Below are positions 24,773 to 26,757 of a DNA stretch of 26,757 nucleotides, one piece after another. The position numbers and the translations under genes were made by a program. Origin of the DNA: Kiloniellales bacterium. GTDB taxonomy: Bacteria; Pseudomonadota; Alphaproteobacteria; Kiloniellales; JAKSBE01. Positions within the stretch are counted from its first letter, which is position 1. Each line of letters begins with the position of its first letter. The notes under the pieces were generated by a model. That model had not been told where the DNA came from, ran no database searches, and saw only the letters and a program-made list of their open reading frames with translations. The stretch covers positions 1 to 26,757 of the forward strand of contig JASJAL010000061.1 of NCBI GenBank assembly GCA_030067055.1, given 5' to 3'.

Positions 24773-25852
24773 CTATTCCGGCAGGGCCGGCGGGCTGTCG
24801 TGCTGTTGGCGCAGGTAGGCCAGCAGGGCCGCGATATCCTTCTCCTTGCGAATGCCGGCGAAGGCCATCTTGGTCCCGGGCGCCCAGACCTTGGGCTTGG
24901 CCAGGAAGGCGGCCATGTTGTCGTAGTTCCAGGTCTCGCCGGCCTTTTCCTTGAAGGCCGAGGAATAGCTGTAGCCCTCGGCGCCGGCGATCTCGCGGCC
25001 GAGCACGCCGTAGAGCGCCGGACCGACCCGGTTCTTTCCGCCGCTGTCGAAGGTGTGGCAGGCCTTGCACTTGCGCGAGACCTTCTGGCCGGCGGCCGGA
25101 TCGGCGGCGGCGATCATCGGGCCCAGGCCGGACCCGTCGCCGGTCGCGGGCGCCGCCGCTTCCTGAGTCTCGGTCGCGGCCTCTCCGGCCGTGGCTTCGG
25201 CGACCTCCGTCGCGGCCTCGGCACCGTCCGATTCCGCCTCTGCTGCGACCTCTTCGGCCGCTTCGGTTTCCATCTCGGCGGCCGGTTCTTCCTCAGCCGC
25301 CTCGGGTTCCGGCAGCGGCTGCGGGTCGTTGCTGAGGCTGCGCAGGTAGGCGATCAATTCGGCCCGGTCGTCGACCTTCTTGAGGCCGGCATAGGCCATC
25401 TTTGTCCCCGGCGCCCAGTCCTTGGGCTTGGCCAGGAAGGCATCCAGGTTCTCGTAGCTCCAGGTCTCGTCCGACTTGCTGGTCAGCGCTTCCGAATAGC
25501 CGTAGCCCTCGGCTCCGGCGACCGCTCGACCGACGATGTTCCAGAGATTGGGGCCGACCTTGTTGGCGCCGCCCTCGTCGAAGCTGTGACAGGCCGTGCA
25601 TTTCTTGGTGACCTTCTCACCGTCCGCGGGGTCGGCCGAGGCCAGCAGCACCATGACCGACTCTTCTGCGGCTTCGCCTGCATCGGCGTCGGCGAGCGCG
25701 TCGCCCTCGCCGGGCATCGCGATGACGTAGGCCCGTTCTTCCGGTGCCTCAGGCACGTGCACGACGAAGCTGGCGACCAAGCCACTCGTCATTGCGATGA
25801 CGCCGGCGGCCAGGATGGCGGCGGCGATCTTGTTCAGTTCGAGGGAGTCCAT
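24773..25852 (-). CDS. Membrane-anchored tandem cytochrome c (two class I haem domains)
   Basis: This 359-residue protein starts with a CycM-type uncleaved anchor (hydrophobic about residues 8-32). Two cytochrome c domains follow. Domain 1 (about 73-175) has CTACH at 85-89 and Met152 in APGTKMAYAG; domain 2 (about 250-352) has CKACH at 262-266 and Met329 in APGTKMAFAG. The domains share blocks such as AEGYGYSEA/AEGYSYSSA and AFLAKPKDW/AFLAKPKVW, so they arose by duplication. An acidic Ala/Glu linker (about 177-240) joins them. Haems face the periplasm, and a role carrying electrons from bc1 to the terminal oxidase is likely by analogy with CycM. A sigma-70-like promoter lies upstream. kdsB diverges. 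Confidence 0.94.
   Translation of the reverse strand: MDSLELNKIAAAILAAGVIAMTSGLVASFVVHVPEAPEERAYVIAMPGEGDALADADAGEAAEESVMVLLASADPADGEKVTKKCTACHSFDEGGANKVGPNLWNIVGRAVAGAEGYGYSEALTSKSDETWSYENLDAFLAKPKDWAPGTKMAYAGLKKVDDRAELIAYLRSLSNDPQPLPEPEAAEEEPAAEMETEAAEEVAAEAESDGAEAATEVAEATAGEAATETQEAAAPATGDGSGLGPMIAAADPAAGQKVSRKCKACHTFDSGGKNRVGPALYGVLGREIAGAEGYSYSSAFKEKAGETWNYDNMAAFLAKPKVWAPGTKMAFAGIRKEKDIAALLAYLRQQHDSPPALPE
24797..25105 (-). repeat. Cytochrome domain copy 2 of the internal duplication
   Basis: This encodes residues about 250-352, the paralogous haem domain, with CKACH and axial Met329 both intact, so both copies should bind haem. Confidence 0.85.
25328..25636 (-). repeat. Cytochrome domain copy 1 of the internal duplication
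   Basis: This encodes residues about 73-175 of the tandem cytochrome. It aligns block by block with the domain encoded at 24797-25105 (CxACH, AEGY.YS.A, AFLAKPK.WAPGTKMA, AYLR). The copies have diverged at many positions, so the duplication is not recent. Confidence 0.85.
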
Positions 25853-25897
25853 GCCCGTCCCCTGGAATGCACTGGTTTCTTGGCTTTCGGCGGCGTG

Positions 25898-25926
25898 ACA
25901 ATACCGGCGGACCGGGCCCCGTTCAA
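25898..25926 (-). promoter_or_regulatory. Sigma-70-like promoter for the cytochrome gene
   Basis: On the minus strand TTGAAC (25926-25921) and TATTGT (25903-25898) are separated by exactly 17 bases, 4 of 6 matches each. The predicted start would give a leader of about 40 bases before ATG 25852. A palindrome, AAAGCGCTTT (25945-25954), sits just upstream in the same divergent gap. Confidence 0.4.
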
Positions 25927-26016
25927 TACTGCGTGCCGCAGGTGAAAGCGCTTTTCCCGGCAGCCCGGCGGCCCTATTCTCCGGCGCAGCAAGGACAAGA
26001 CGGCCCCGCCTTTCGC

Positions 26017-26754
26017 ATGACTCCCATCGTCGTCATCCCGGCGCGCCTGGCCTCCACGCGCCTGCCAGACAAGCCGCTGGCCGAGATTCACGGCCGGCCG
26101 ATGATCGTGCAGGTCTGGCTGCGCGCCATGGAGGCCGACGTCGGTCCCGTGCTCGTCGCCTGCGCCGAGCAGGCGATCGCGGATGCCGTTGAGGCCGAAG
26201 GCGGCCGCGCGGTGCTGACCCTACCGGATCATCCCTCTGGCTCCGACCGGATCTGGGAGGCGGTCCAGCGGGTCGACCCGGAAGGTCGGCACGACGTGAT
26301 CGTCAACCTGCAGGGCGACCTGCCGAACCTCGATCCCGGGGTTCTGCGCGCGGTCCTTTCGCCCCTGGAAGATCCCGCGGTCGATATCGCCACCGCGGCG
26401 GTCCTGATCGAGGACCCGGCCGAACGCGACGATCCCCACGTCGTGAAGGCCCTGGGCGACTTCGGCGGCGGCCGGATCGCGCGGGCGCAGGACTTCCTGC
26501 GCGAGCTGCCCGCGGACCACGACGGTCCGGCCTATCACCACGTCGGTATCTATGCCTACCGCCGCCAGGCCCTGGCGCGCTTCGTTTCTCTGCCGCCTTC
26601 GGTCCGCGAAATCGAGCGCAAGCTGGAGCAGATGCGCGCCATGGACGACGGCCTCAGGATCGACCTGGCCTTGATTGACAGCGATCCGCTCGGTGTCGAT
26701 ACTCCCGCCGATCTGGACCGGATCCGCGAGCTCATGGCACCTTCGGCCGGATAG
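26017..26754 (+). CDS. kdsB: KdsB, CMP-Kdo synthetase (3-deoxy-manno-octulosonate cytidylyltransferase)
   Basis: This 245-residue cytoplasmic enzyme activates Kdo with CTP to CMP-Kdo for lipopolysaccharide core assembly. PARLASTRLPDKPL (8-21) is the nucleotide-binding loop, HPSGSDR (72-78) and NLQGDLP (97-103) bind CTP and Mg2+, and IERKLEQMRAMDDG near residue 205 is the family C-terminal block. NLQGDLP rather than NVQGDEP follows the version I recall from other alphaproteobacteria. ATG 26017 gives the expected N-terminus (TPIVVIPARLA) but AAGGA is about 20 bases away, so the ribosome site is weak; the frame is open 50 codons further upstream. cycM-kdsB(-pheA) is a familiar alphaproteobacterial neighbourhood, and the window ends before any pheA. 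Confidence 0.96.
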   Translation: MTPIVVIPARLASTRLPDKPLAEIHGRPMIVQVWLRAMEADVGPVLVACAEQAIADAVEAEGGRAVLTLPDHPSGSDRIWEAVQRVDPEGRHDVIVNLQGDLPNLDPGVLRAVLSPLEDPAVDIATAAVLIEDPAERDDPHVVKALGDFGGGRIARAQDFLRELPADHDGPAYHHVGIYAYRRQALARFVSLPPSVREIERKLEQMRAMDDGLRIDLALIDSDPLGVDTPADLDRIRELMAPSAG

Positions 26755-26757
26755 CCC

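Noticed and set aside
24762..25070. Upstream extension of the HisN-like reading frame into the cytochrome gene, which would make a longer fused protein.
   Set aside because: The extension is antisense-like Arg/Gly-rich sequence read in another frame of the cytochrome gene. The family N-terminus starts at the ATG at 24761.
24800..25945. Long open frame on the plus strand opposite the tandem cytochrome.
   Set aside because: Gly/Leu/Arg-rich shadow of the cytochrome gene with no recognisable domain or ribosome site.

Overview
The window looks like an ordinary chromosomal stretch of a high-GC alphaproteobacterium. A Rhodospirillales-type relative (in the broad sense) is most likely. Three things point that way. 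A membrane-anchored CycM-type cytochrome c gene lies divergently next to kdsB, a neighbourhood I recall from alphaproteobacteria. The KdsA, KdsB and cold-shock proteins read like alphaproteobacterial versions. The codons are strongly GC-biased. I see no rRNA, tRNA, insertion sequence, integrase, CRISPR array or phage gene. Coding density is high and no gene-free stretch exceeds 300 bases; the longest gaps are 4866-5131, 9590-9853, 6911-7152 and 4145-4373, and each holds candidate regulatory sequence described below.

Layout, left part. On the minus strand are the 5' part of kdsA (cut by the window edge) and a nucleoside hydrolase. A plus-strand pair follows, a small HNH protein overlapping a COG0212-type formyl-THF cyclo-ligase-like protein. 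Next come a plus-strand outer-membrane beta-barrel protein of unknown function, a minus-strand glycine-zipper lipoprotein with an intrinsic terminator and a CRP/FNR-like palindrome upstream, a minus-strand SLC13-type permease with two RCK_C domains, and a plus-strand cold-shock protein.

Middle part. There is an acyl-CoA synthetase (minus), a small YqaA-like membrane protein (plus) and an orphan TAXI-type TRAP solute-binding protein (plus) preceded by two palindromes. It converges on a DapA-superfamily aldolase/lyase (minus), which is divergent from a GntR/FCD regulator (plus). A glutathione S-transferase (minus), a TSUP permease (plus), an M17 aminopeptidase (plus) and a universal stress protein (minus) follow.

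Right part. Collinear minus-strand genes run from position 25852 down to 15742. They encode a tandem two-haem-domain cytochrome c, an inositol-monophosphatase/HisN-like phosphatase, the peptide importer YejA-YejB-YejE-YejF with overlapping or near-abutting junctions, a lipoprotein two bases after yejF, a GhrA-type hydroxyacid dehydrogenase and UspA. Divergent to this run is kdsB, so the window is bracketed by two enzymes of CMP-Kdo synthesis.

Most genes are recognisable housekeeping or metabolic functions, and I do not see a clear undescribed system. The points most worth a second look are the duplicated cytochrome domain with its Ala/Glu linker, a C-terminal transmembrane anchor on YejA, the GC dip over yejA and parts of yejE, the lipoprotein fused into the yej operon, and the palindromes in front of the TAXI, lipoprotein and GntR/DapA genes.
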